Source: Lentzea sp. (GTDB taxonomy: Bacteria > Actinomycetota > Actinomycetes > Mycobacteriales > Pseudonocardiaceae). Taken from it: a DNA stretch of 7,971 nucleotides. This document shows positions 1 through 6,316 of the stretch, one piece after another. The notes under the pieces are model-generated. The model did not search any database and had not been told where the DNA came from. It was given only the letters and a program-made list of their open reading frames with translations. Each line of letters opens with the position of its first letter. Within the stretch, counting starts at the first letter, position 1. The stretch is from NCBI GenBank assembly GCA_030146905.1, contig JASLAV010000611.1, positions 1 to 7,971 of the forward strand, in the 5' to 3' direction. A program made the position numbers and the translations under genes.

Positions 1-37
1 TCTCTCCGCGGTTCGCCACCAGAACGCTGTCGAACAT
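1..37 (-). CDS. accA1: Acyl-CoA carboxylase alpha (biotin carboxylase) subunit, N-terminal fragment
   Basis: Only the first 12 codons are inside the window. Read on the minus strand from the ATG at 37..35 they give MFDSVLVANRGE, the typical N-terminus of biotin carboxylase / acyl-CoA carboxylase alpha chains (the VLVANRGE block starts the ATP-grasp biotin carboxylase domain). The alpha chain carboxylates biotin on its own BCCP domain, using ATP and bicarbonate, and the beta chain then transfers the carboxyl group to the acyl-CoA. The start lies two bases after the TGA of the upstream beta-subunit gene, so the two are almost certainly one operon with translational coupling. No strong Shine-Dalgarno is visible. 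The symbol rests on the partner being accD1-like; the rest of the gene is outside the window. Confidence 0.85.
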   Translation of the reverse strand, partial: MFDSVLVANRGE

Positions 38-39
38 GA

Positions 40-1632
40 TCACATCCGGAAGACGCCGTAGGAAACATCGTCGATGGGGGCGTTCGCCGCACTGGACAGG
101 GCAAGTCCCAGCACCGTGCGGGTGTCACGCGGGTCGATCACACCGTCGTCCCAGAGCCGCGCGGTCGAGTAGTACGGGTTGCCCTGGTCCTCGTACTGCT
201 GGCGGATCGGCGCCTTGAACGCCTCCTCGTCCTCCGCGGACCACTCGTCTCCGAGCTGGTCGCGGCGGACGGTCGCCAGCACAGAAGCCGCCTGCTCACC
301 GCCCATCACGGAGATGCGGGCGTTGGGCCACATCCACAGGAACCGCGGCGAGTACGCCCGGCCGCACATCGAGTAGTTGCCGGCGCCGAACGAACCACCG
401 ATGATCACGGTGAACTTCGGGACGCGTGCGCAGGCCACGGCCGTCACCATCTTGGCGCCGTGCTTGGCGATGCCGCCCGCCTCGTACTCGCGACCGACCA
501 TGAAGCCGGTGATGTTCTACAGGAACAGCAGGGGCACCGAGCGCTTGTCGCACAGCTGGATGAAGTGCGCGCCCTTCACCGCCGACTCGCCGAACAGGAT
601 GCCGTTGTTGGCGACGATCCCGACCGGGTGCCCGTGGATGCGCGCGAAGCCGGTGACGAGCGTCTGCCCGTACTCCTTCTTGAACTCCTGGAACTTCGAG
701 CCGTCGACGATCCGCGCGATCACCTCGCGCACGTCGTAGGGCGTCCGGGAGTCCGTCGGCACAACGCCGTAGAGGTCCTCGGGATCGACGGCAGGAGCCT
801 CGACGGGCGAGACGTCCCACGGCCGCGGTGCGCGCGGCCCGAGCGTCGAGATGATCGAGCGGACCATCCTCAGCGCGTGCGCGTCGTTCTCCGCCAGGTG
901 GTCGGTGACGCCGGACGTGCGCGAGTGCAGGTCGCCGCCGCCGAGGTCCTCGGCCGACACGACCTCACCGGTCGCGGCCTTCACCAGCGGCGGGCCACCG
1001 AGGAAGATCGTGCCCTGGTTCCTGACGATGATCGCCTCGTCGCTCATCGCCGGCACGTACGCGCCACCCGCGGTGCACGAGCCCAGCACCGCGGCGATCT
1101 GCGGGATGCCCTTGGCGGACATCGTGGCCTGGTTGTAGAAGATCCGGCCGAAGTGCTCGCGGTCGGGGAACACGTCGTCCTGCTTGGGCAGGAACGCGCC
1201 GCCGGAGTCGACGAGGTAGATGCACGGGAGGTTGTTCTGCAGCGCCACTTCCTGTGCGCGCAGGTGCTTCTTGACCGTGATCGGGTAGTAGGTGCCGCCC
1301 TTGACCGTGGCGTCGTTCGCGACGATCACGCACTCGCGGCCGGACACCCGCCCGACGCCCGTGATGATGCCCGCGGCGGGGGCCTCGTCGCCGTACATGC
1401 CGTTCGCGGCCAGCGGTGACAGCTCCAGGAACGGCGAACCGGGGTCGACCAGCGTGTCCACGCGCTCGCGCGGCAGCAGCTTGCCGCGGTCGACATGGCG
1501 CTGACGAGCCTTCTCCGGACCACCGAGCGCGGCGGTGGCGAGCTTGCCGCGCAGCTCGTCGACGAGCGCGGCGTGCTCCTTGGCGTAGCGGTCCGACGGC
1601 TCGGCGGCGCTGCGCAGGACAGGTGCGTCCAT
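40..1632 (-). pseudogene. accD1: Acyl-CoA carboxylase beta (carboxyltransferase) subunit interrupted by an in-frame TAG
   Basis: Without the stop this would be a 530-aa carboxyltransferase, the usual length of AccD1/methylcrotonyl-CoA carboxylase beta chains. The N-terminal part has [17 protein letters not shown] and [16 protein letters not shown] (acyl-CoA-binding half). The C-terminal part has [16 protein letters not shown] and GGEQAA (biotin/oxyanion half) and ends in the family-typical YGVFRM. Codon 372 (519..517) is TAG, where the family has Gln in the [12 protein letters not shown] motif, one base away from CAG. The frame is clean on both sides. As written, translation stops after 371 residues, losing most of the C-terminal half. 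The known role of the family is converting 3-methylcrotonyl-CoA to 3-methylglutaconyl-CoA in leucine breakdown, in complex with AccA1. The ATG at 1632..1630 follows GGGGAG closely and a GAGG further upstream; the predicted 5' leader is very short. Identity as a carboxylase beta chain is near certain; the methylcrotonyl substrate is inferred. Whether the gene is truly broken cannot be settled from sequence alone. Confidence 0.88.
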
Positions 1633-1646
1633 GCTCCCCAGACCTC

Positions 1647-1652
1647 AGGTTA
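1647..1652 (-). promoter_or_regulatory. Probable -10 box of the accD-accA operon
   Basis: On the minus strand the hexamer is TAACCT, fitting the actinobacterial TANNNT -10 pattern, 14 bases before the accD ATG. Transcription would start about eight bases before the ATG. Its first four bases are the end of the proximal operator palindrome, so a bound repressor would cover it. The same GCTAACCT arrangement is found at the TetR gene. No good -35 box is visible; the corresponding position reads AACATG. Confidence 0.5.
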
Positions 1653-1688
1653 GCGGGCGTTAACATCGACATGTTAGCGCCCGCTAAC
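1649..1688. promoter_or_regulatory. Double palindromic TetR-type operator upstream of accD
   Basis: Two 16-bp palindromes sit side by side. O1, 1649-1664, reads GTTAGCGGGCGTTAAC (one mismatched pair). O2, 1673-1688, reads GTTAGCGCCCGCTAAC (perfect). Each is two 7-bp half-sites GTTA(G/A)CG facing each other across 2 bp. They are separated by ATCGACAT, placing their centres 24 bp apart. The whole 40 bp also forms one large inverted repeat with 18-bp arms and a single mismatch. O1 overlaps the accD -10 box and O2 reaches the -35 region, as expected for repression. TetR-family dimers bind palindromes of this size; the probable binder is the TetR protein at 2752-3324, whose own promoter carries a matching site. 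Confidence 0.8.
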
Positions 1689-1713
1689 CCAGCGGTCCAC
1701 CGACGTGGCTCGA

Positions 1714-1737
1714 GAGTGACCCGAACGCAGGTCACCC
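1714..1737 (-). terminator. Possible hairpin terminator of the lipase gene
   Basis: GTGACC (1716-1721) and GGTCAC (1730-1735) form a perfect 6-bp inverted repeat with an 8-base loop. With one G-U pair the stem extends to 8 bp on the minus-strand RNA. It lies 34-57 bases after the lipase stop and before the accD operators, the right place to stop lipase transcripts entering accD. There is no U-tract, so termination is uncertain. It could instead be a protein-binding palindrome. Confidence 0.35.
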
Positions 1738-1756
1738 GCCCTTTCAGGCACTCCCA

Positions 1757-1768
1757 CGTTCCGGAACG
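1757..1768. repeat. 12-bp perfect palindrome just after the lipase stop
   Basis: CGTTCCGGAACG is self-complementary over all 12 bases and begins three bases beyond the lipase TAG. It has no loop, so it is a poor hairpin; it may be chance in GC-rich DNA or a binding site. No function assigned. Confidence 0.4.
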
Positions 1769-1770
1769 AA

Positions 1771-2556
1771 CTAGCCGATGACGCCGCGGAGTGCGGGCAG
1801 GTACCCGCTCTGGTGACCGGCGCGGTTCGGGTGGTACGACTCCTCCACCGGCCAGCTCAGGCTGTTCAGCCACCAGCTCGACGAGCAGATCTCGTGCCCG
1901 GTGAACGCCCCGCGCACGTCGACGTAGGTGAACCCGGCGGCAGCCGCCCGTGCGCCGATGGTCGCGTGCAGCGCGTCGGAACCGGAGTTGATCGCGGCCC
2001 GCTTGGTGTCGCTCAACCCGACGTTGCAGGAGCCGGGCACCTTGTACATCCGCGGGTAACCGAGCACGACCACGCGCGCGGACGGGGACTTCGACCTGAT
2101 CGTGCCGTAGACGTTGTCGAGCAACCCGGGAAGCGTGTTCGCGGCGTAGGTCTTGGCCGTGTTCACCCGGTTGACGCAGTCCTGGTCCGAGCCGAAGGTG
2201 CACGTGGTGATGACATCGCTGAAGCCGGCGTCGTTGCCGCCGACCTGCACCGTGACCAGGGTCGTGGACGTGGTGAGGGCGGCGGCCTGGTTGACGACGT
2301 CACCTGTTCGAGCACCGGAGCAGGCGACCGAGCGGAACGTCGCGGGCGCTGTCGCCGCAGCCCAGAGGGCCGGGTAGGCGAGCGGGCCGCGCTTGCAGCT
2401 GCCACTGGCGCCGTCGTAGGTGCCGGTTCCGAGGCCGGACGCGTACGAGTCGCCCAGGGCGACGTAGTTGACGGGGGCCGCGCTCGCGGGGTTGGCGAGC
2501 GCGATGACCGCCGCGGCGGCGGTGACCACAGAGGCGATGAACTGAGCAGGACGCAT
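1771..2556 (-). CDS. Secreted SGNH/GDSL-family lipase/esterase
   Basis: A 261-aa exported ester hydrolase. Residues 1-26 form a signal peptide: a short positive start (MRP), a hydrophobic Ala/Val core, then NPASA before APVNY, a signal-peptidase I site. The mature protein opens with the GDSYASG block (catalytic Ser37). GGND at 106-109 supplies the oxyanion Asn108, and SYHPN near the C-terminus supplies His242. Six cysteines (in CKRG, ACSG, TTC, QDC, GSCN, EIC) match the three-disulphide layout of Streptomyces secreted SGNH lipases, as does the length. It probably hydrolyses acyl esters of lipids outside the cell; the exact substrate is not readable. I chose the ATG at 2556..2554 because it begins the signal peptide and has GGGAG six bases upstream; a longer in-frame start at 2643 would add 29 non-signal-like residues. 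The gene lies between the TetR repressor and the carboxylase operon whose operators match. Confidence 0.9.
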   Translation of the reverse strand: MRPAQFIASVVTAAAAVIALANPASAAPVNYVALGDSYASGLGTGTYDGASGSCKRGPLAYPALWAAATAPATFRSVACSGARTGDVVNQAAALTTSTTLVTVQVGGNDAGFSDVITTCTFGSDQDCVNRVNTAKTYAANTLPGLLDNVYGTIRSKSPSARVVVLGYPRMYKVPGSCNVGLSDTKRAAINSGSDALHATIGARAAAAGFTYVDVRGAFTGHEICSSSWWLNSLSWPVEESYHPNRAGHQSGYLPALRGVIG

Positions 2557-2606
2557 CGAAGACTCCCGGAGGGGGCCGCAGGGTTGGATGCATTGCGGGT
2601 CAATGG

Positions 2607-2620
2607 TTACCCATGGGTAA
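2607..2620. promoter_or_regulatory. Palindromic probable operator in the lipase promoter region
   Basis: TTACCCATGGGTAA is a perfect 14-bp palindrome, 51-64 bases upstream of the lipase ATG. Its outer frame, TTA-N8-TAA, has the same spacing as the accD operators, but the inner bases differ (CCC/GGG instead of GCG/CGC). Candidate minus-strand -35 boxes lie just upstream (TTGACC at 2643..2638, TTCACA near 2630), so the palindrome would fall in the spacer or over the -10. A TetR-type or other dimeric regulator of the lipase is the likely binder; which one is unknown. Confidence 0.5.
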
Positions 2621-2727
2621 GGCCTGTGTGAAGTATTGGTCAAGAGTCAACATTTGGCGCTCGTACCTGCGGAAATTCCACCCATCGGAGGACGCCACCG
2701 CGGGTGAGTTTGCAGGACAGTCGACAA

Positions 2728-2743
2728 GTGAACGGCTGCTAAC
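2728..2743. promoter_or_regulatory. Imperfect autoregulatory operator upstream of the TetR gene
   Basis: GTGAACGGCTGCTAAC matches the accD O1 sequence read on the minus strand (GTTAACGCCCGCTAAC) at 13 of 16 positions and keeps the 7-2-7 half-site spacing. Each half-site departs from GTTA(G/A)CG at one base. It ends in the same TAACCT -10 overlap as the accD operator. This is good evidence that one TetR protein controls both promoters, with weaker binding at its own. Confidence 0.65.
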
Positions 2744-2745
2744 CT
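2740..2745 (+). promoter_or_regulatory. Probable -10 box of the tetR gene (leaderless transcript)
   Basis: TAACCT is followed by six bases and then the GTG start, so transcription would begin at or next to the start codon. No Shine-Dalgarno precedes the GTG, which fits a leaderless mRNA, common in actinomycetes. No clear -35 box at the usual spacing. Confidence 0.5.
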
Positions 2746-2751
2746 CCACGC

Positions 2752-3324
2752 GTGGCCGAGAAACCCTCACGTCGGGACCAGATCCTCAACGCCGCGGCGG
2801 AGCTCTTCGCGCGGCACGGCTTCCACGGCGTGGGCATCGACGACATCGGTGCGGCCGTCGGCATCTCCGGTCCCGCGCTCTACCGGCACTTCCGCAGCAA
2901 GGACGCGATGCTCGGCGAGATGCTGACGTCGATCTCCGAACGGCTGCTCGACGGCGGTCAGGCGCGCGTGGACGCCGCGTCGAGCCCCGAGGAGGCGTTG
3001 CGCGACCTGGTCGGCTGGCACGTCGAGTTCGCGCTGGACGACCCGGCCCTCATCACGGTGCAGGCCCGCAACCTCGCCAACCTCACCGATCCCGACCGGC
3101 GGCGCGTGCGCGCGCTGCAGCGGCGGTACGTCGAGGTGTGGGTGGAGACGATCCGGCGGACGGTGACGGACTTCGACGAGCCGACCGCGCGGGCGGCGGC
3201 GCACGCGGTGTTCGGCTTGATCAACTCGACCCCGCACAGCGCACATCTCGACCGCGACCAGATGGCGGCCCTGTTGTCGCGCATGGCACTCGCGTCGCTC
3301 ACCCCGGCCGCGGTCACCTCCTAA
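2752..3324 (+). CDS. TetR/AcrR-family transcriptional repressor
   Basis: A 190-aa one-component regulator of normal TetR length. Residues about 8-53 form the DNA-binding domain: RRDQILNAAAELFARHGF (helix 1), then GIDDIGAAVGISGPALYRHF with the helix-turn-helix around 28-47 and the typical YRHF-SKDAML exit. Residues 75-190 are the helical ligand and dimer domain, with an FGLINSTPHS segment near 154-163. The GTG start at 2752 sits seven bases after a TAACCT -10, with no Shine-Dalgarno. Its promoter carries an operator matching the pair in front of accD, so it probably represses itself and the accD-accA operon, released by an acyl-CoA or related ligand. Mycobacterial accD1 loci also carry a nearby TetR regulator of branched-chain keto-acid metabolism (BkaR/Rv2506), which makes a similar role plausible; orthology is not shown. 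Its TAA overlaps the stop of the convergent response-regulator gene. Confidence 0.9.
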   Translation: MAEKPSRRDQILNAAAELFARHGFHGVGIDDIGAAVGISGPALYRHFRSKDAMLGEMLTSISERLLDGGQARVDAASSPEEALRDLVGWHVEFALDDPALITVQARNLANLTDPDRRRVRALQRRYVEVWVETIRRTVTDFDEPTARAAAHAVFGLINSTPHSAHLDRDQMAALLSRMALASLTPAAVTS

Positions 3325-3947
3325 CGCGTCAAAATGCCGCGCTGGTAGGCCGCCGCCACCGCCGAAGCCCGGTCCGGCACCTCCAGCTTGGCGTAGACGT
3401 GCAGCAGGTGCGTCTTCACCGTGGCCTCGCTGATGTGCAGCGCCGCCCCGACCTCGCGGTTGGTCTTCCCCTGCCCGACCAGGGCGAGCACCTCACGTTC
3501 CCTGGCGCTCAACGGCGCGGGCGTCACCGGCGTCCGCACGCGGTGGACCAGCCGTGCCGCGACGGAGGGCGACAGCACCGTCTCGTCACGGGCCGCCGCC
3601 CGCACCGCGCGGAACAGCTCCTCGCGCGGCGCGTCCTTGAGCAGGTAGCCGATCGCGCCCGCCTCGATCGTCGGCAGCACGTCGGCGTCCGTGTCGTGCG
3701 TGGTCAGCACGAGCACGCGCGTCGCCGGTGCCCGTTCGCGGATCAGCCGCACGAGCTCGGCACCGCTCGGCGCGGGCAGCCGCAGGTCCGTCACCGCGAC
3801 GTCCGGGCGGACGGCCGCGATCACGGTCAGCGCCTCGGTCCCGCTCGCCGCCTCGCCGACGACCTCGAAGTCGTCCTGGGTGCCGAGCATGCCGCGCAGC
3901 CCGTCCCGCACCACCGGGTGGTCGTCGACCACGACGAGCCTGATCAC
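3321..3947 (-). CDS. NarL/LuxR-type two-component response regulator
   Basis: A 208-aa cytoplasmic regulator with the standard two-domain layout. The receiver domain (residues about 2-118) has the acidic pair D8-D9, phospho-acceptor D54 in VTDLRLP, T82, Y101 and K104 (GYLLKDA). The LuxR-type helix-turn-helix (about 143-205) carries LSAREREVL, then GKTNREVGAALHISEATVKTH and YAKLEV. All expected catalytic positions are present. It starts with GTG at 3947..3945; the bases GTGA overlap the TGA of the upstream histidine kinase by 4 bp, so translation is coupled and the kinase is its cognate partner. Target genes are not shown. The divergent promoter at 6166-6325 and the operon itself are natural candidates. 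Its TAG lies on top of the convergent tetR stop. Confidence 0.95.
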   Translation of the reverse strand: MIRLVVVDDHPVVRDGLRGMLGTQDDFEVVGEAASGTEALTVIAAVRPDVAVTDLRLPAPSGAELVRLIRERAPATRVLVLTTHDTDADVLPTIEAGAIGYLLKDAPREELFRAVRAAARDETVLSPSVAARLVHRVRTPVTPAPLSAREREVLALVGQGKTNREVGAALHISEATVKTHLLHVYAKLEVPDRASAVAAAYQRGILTR

Positions 3948-5071
3948 CGGTCCTCCAGCGGCACCGTCACGGTGACCGCGGTTCCGCCGCCGGGAGCGGA
4001 GTCCACGGTCGTCGTCCCACCGAGCAGCTCCACGCGTTCCTCCATCGCGGTCAGGCCGAAGCCGCGCACCGACGGCGCGAAGCCCACCCCGTCGTCGAGC
4101 ACGTCCAGCACCACCACGTCCTCCATGTAGGACAGTGTCACGTCCGCCCGGCCCGCGCGGGCGTGCCTGCCCACGTTGGCCAACGCCTCCTGTGCCGCGC
4201 GCAGCACCGCCACCTCCGTCTCCGGCGGCAACGGCCGTGCGTCGCCGGTCACCGTGAACGTCGCCGTCACGCCGTGCTCCTCACGCCACGCCGCGAGAGT
4301 CCGTTCCACCGCCTCGCCGAGCCTGGCGTCGCGCAGCGGTCCCGGCCGCAGCGCCTCGATCGACCGGCGCACCTCGACGAGGCTGTCCCTGGCGAGCCGG
4401 CGCGCGGTGGCGATGCGGCCGCGCACCGGGTCGTCCGGTGCGGTGAGCTCCTCGGCCACCTCCAGCTGCGTCACGATGCCGGTGAGGCCCTGCGCGACGG
4501 TGTCGTGCATCTCCCGCGCCACCCGCGCCCGTTCTTCGAGCACCTGAAGCCTCGCGTTCTCGGCGGACAGCTCGGTCAGCCGCTCGTTGACCTCACGGCG
4601 CCGGATCGCCTCCCGCTCCATCGCGCGGATGATCCAGCCGATGAGGACCGCCATCGGGGTCGTGATGGCGAGGTTGATCAGCAGGCTCCTGCCCACGTCG
4701 GTGCCCTGCGGCACCAGCCACAGCGCGCTCACCACGACCGCTCCCGCGTAGGCGAGCCAGCCGGGCAGCGCCAGGAACGCGAGGCCGTAGCAGGACGGCA
4801 CGAAGATCGCGAACACGAAGTCGTGCCACAGCAGCACGGCCGTGCCGCCCAGCATGCCGGCGAAGTACAGCAGCATCGCCCCGGTCCTGGTCTCCCACCA
4901 CGCGGGGTGCGCGACGACGAACCACCAGTGCCACACCGCCAGCGCGGCCACGACGACGAGCGGCACCACGGCGACCGGCCTGGCCACCAGGTAGACGCCC
5001 GTCGCCACGGTCAGCAGGCCGTACGGGACGAGCGCCCACGCCAGGTTCCACCGGTGCTCCTGCTCCCGCAT
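3944..5071 (-). CDS. Membrane sensor histidine kinase, HisKA_3 (NarL-partner) type
   Basis: A 375-aa kinase. Residues about 10-150 hold around six hydrophobic membrane segments with almost no extracytoplasmic loop, so it likely senses something in or at the membrane. Residues 150-180 are a charged coiled-coil-like linker (REAIRRREVNERLTELSAENARL). The dimerisation/phospho-acceptor helix has H189 in REMHDTVAQGLTG, the HisKA_3 signature, followed by RRSIEALRPG. The HATPase domain has the N-box EALANVGRHA (N299), the G1 box LDDGVGF (D326) and GFGLTAMEER. Topology recalls DesK, a sensor of membrane-lipid state, but this is only an analogy. The ATG at 5071 was chosen; an in-frame GTG at 5080..5078 overlaps the upstream TGA as GTGA and is an equally good start, three residues longer. 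It phosphorylates the response regulator encoded immediately downstream. Confidence 0.94.
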   Translation of the reverse strand: MREQEHRWNLAWALVPYGLLTVATGVYLVARPVAVVPLVVVAALAVWHWWFVVAHPAWWETRTGAMLLYFAGMLGGTAVLLWHDFVFAIFVPSCYGLAFLALPGWLAYAGAVVVSALWLVPQGTDVGRSLLINLAITTPMAVLIGWIIRAMEREAIRRREVNERLTELSAENARLQVLEERARVAREMHDTVAQGLTGIVTQLEVAEELTAPDDPVRGRIATARRLARDSLVEVRRSIEALRPGPLRDARLGEAVERTLAAWREEHGVTATFTVTGDARPLPPETEVAVLRAAQEALANVGRHARAGRADVTLSYMEDVVVLDVLDDGVGFAPSVRGFGLTAMEERVELLGGTTTVDSAPGGGTAVTVTVPLEDR

Positions 5072-5076
5072 CGACC

Positions 5077-6165
5077 TCACGCGGTCAGCTTCGCAGTCCG
5101 GGGACTCCGCAGTTTCCGCAACAGGGCCTCCGCCGGTCCCGGCAGGTCGTGCCGTCGCAGCAGGTCGGCCAGCAGCACGGAGACCAGCCAGGTCGCCAGC
5201 GCCAGCAGCGCCGTCTGCGCGGAGGACAGCGTCCCGCCCAGCCCGAACGTGTAGGGCACGAGCAATGCGACGAACACGACGGACTGGAACAGGTAGCAGC
5301 TCAGCGACCGCTCCCCGCACGCGGCGATGGCGTTCACCACCGCCGTGCGCCGCTTGATCCGCATGGCGATCAGGGCGATCAGCGCGGCGTACCCGAGCCC
5401 TCCCGCGACACCGGTGACGGTGTGCACCGCCGCCAGCAGCCCCAGCTGCGACGACTCCTGGAAGTGCCCGACCACGAGACCGCTCGGCAGGCCGCCGACG
5501 ACTGCGGCGGTGATGCCCCACGCCGCGGTGCGGCGCAGCAGGCGCAGGTGCGACTCGGGTTCCGCCAGGAGGTCGCGGCGGCCCGCCCACGCACCGGCCA
5601 GCGCGGCCGACCCGACCCCCACCATCCCGAACGGCGTCATCAGCCACTCCACCGGGTGCAGTGCGAGTGCGGTGAGCGGGTTCTCCACCTCGAACGACCA
5701 GAAGAACGTCCGTTCCTGCCGTGGCGGTCCGGAGTAGGCCATGCCCTGGATGACGGCCGTCGGCACCAGCCACGCCACGGCGAGCACCAGCAGCGTGCGG
5801 TCCTTCACCCTGCTCAACGCGACCAGCGCGAACCCGAGCAGGCCGTACAGGCCCAGCACGTCGCCGGGGAACAGCAGCACGGCGTGCACGAACCCGAAGA
5901 GGATCAACCACCGGTTGCGCGACCGGGCGCGGTCCGGGGCCATCCGCGCCACCCCGTACGCGAACAGCGCGGCGAACATCGGGTAGGCCCGCGCGTCCAC
6001 GAACGTCACCTGGAAGGCGCTGTACAGGCGGTCGGCCAGGTCCGTTTCCACGATGTGCTGCCGGACGCCGTACGGACGTCCGTGGAGGTAGATCGCCGAG
6101 TTGGCGAGCGCGATGAGCAGCAGCATGCTGCCGCGGGCGAGGTCTGGTGTGAGCAGCCGTTTCAT
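5077..6165 (-). CDS. DUF418-family multi-pass membrane protein
   Basis: A 362-aa protein with about 8-10 hydrophobic segments. The start (LTPDLARGSMLLLIALANSA, residues 5-24) resembles the D-x-x-RG first helix of DUF418 proteins. Residues 86-117 match the family block RWLILFGFVHAVLLFPGDVLG (H94, D102). The C-terminal DUF418 domain (about 210-355) contains ERSLSCYLFQSVV and ends with GPAEALLRKL. To my knowledge DUF418 belongs to the same superfamily as acyltransferase-3 membrane enzymes; its reaction is unknown, and YeiB/YxaH-type relatives are uncharacterised or thought to act in transport or acyl transfer. It is first in an operon with the kinase and regulator: its TGA is five bases before the kinase ATG, or overlaps the alternative GTG. 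No in-frame start lies further upstream; the start has only a weak GAAG before it. It may be an accessory sensor or an output of the two-component pair. Confidence 0.88.
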   Translation of the reverse strand: MKRLLTPDLARGSMLLLIALANSAIYLHGRPYGVRQHIVETDLADRLYSAFQVTFVDARAYPMFAALFAYGVARMAPDRARSRNRWLILFGFVHAVLLFPGDVLGLYGLLGFALVALSRVKDRTLLVLAVAWLVPTAVIQGMAYSGPPRQERTFFWSFEVENPLTALALHPVEWLMTPFGMVGVGSAALAGAWAGRRDLLAEPESHLRLLRRTAAWGITAAVVGGLPSGLVVGHFQESSQLGLLAAVHTVTGVAGGLGYAALIALIAMRIKRRTAVVNAIAACGERSLSCYLFQSVVFVALLVPYTFGLGGTLSSAQTALLALATWLVSVLLADLLRRHDLPGPAEALLRKLRSPRTAKLTA

Positions 6166-6199
6166 GTCTTCGAGCGTGTCGCCGCGCGGGAGCGGCCGG

Positions 6200-6222
6200 C
6201 ATCGACCGCGTCATCGACCGCG
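6200..6222. repeat. Tandem 11-bp direct repeat in the divergent promoter region
   Basis: CATCGACCGCG occurs at 6200-6210 and again at 6212-6222, a 12-base period, 35-57 bases upstream of the DUF418 start. Direct repeats about one helical turn apart upstream of an operon can be response-regulator binding sites, so autoregulation by the NarL-type regulator is possible. Short repeats of this composition also arise by chance in GC-rich DNA. Confidence 0.45.
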
Positions 6223-6310
6223 GCGTCCGTCGCGGTGGGGCCCGGATCCACCGATCGACGGATGGCGTGCGCCTGACCTGGCGAACTGGCGGACGGCCGA
6301 GACCCTTCCG

Positions 6311-6316
6311 TAACCT
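6311..6316 (+). promoter_or_regulatory. Probable -10 box of the PLA2-acyltransferase gene
   Basis: TAACCT is nine bases before the ATG at 6326, with no Shine-Dalgarno between. Transcription would start within a few bases of the ATG, giving a leaderless or near-leaderless mRNA. The hexamer is the same as at tetR and accD. The -35 is weak (TGGCGG at 6287-6292 at best). Confidence 0.45.

Noticed and set aside
517..519. Programmed recoding of the accD TAG (pyrrolysine or regulated readthrough)
   Set aside because: No pyrrolysine machinery is in view and it is not known in this role in actinomycetes; the codon replaces a conserved Gln by one base change, so mutation or sequencing error is simpler.
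460..1419. 319-codon open frame on the plus strand
   Set aside because: Antisense shadow of accD; Arg/Asp/Val-rich with no recognisable domain, while the opposite strand encodes a conserved carboxyltransferase.
1649..1688. Rho-independent terminator reading of the large inverted repeat
   Set aside because: It lies directly over the accD -10 and start region, is built of two separate palindromes, has a matching copy at tetR, and lacks a U-tract; an operator explains it better.
2557..2643. Longer lipase start at 2643
   Set aside because: Would add 29 residues before an otherwise complete signal peptide; the ATG at 2556 has a GGGAG ribosome site at good spacing.
2613..4130. 505-codon open frame on the plus strand
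   Set aside because: Out of frame with tetR and antisense to the regulator and kinase; Arg/His/Ser-rich composition with no domain.
5149..6276. 375-codon open frame on the plus strand
   Set aside because: Antisense to DUF418, whose motifs are clear; the plus-strand product is Gln/Arg/His-rich and featureless.
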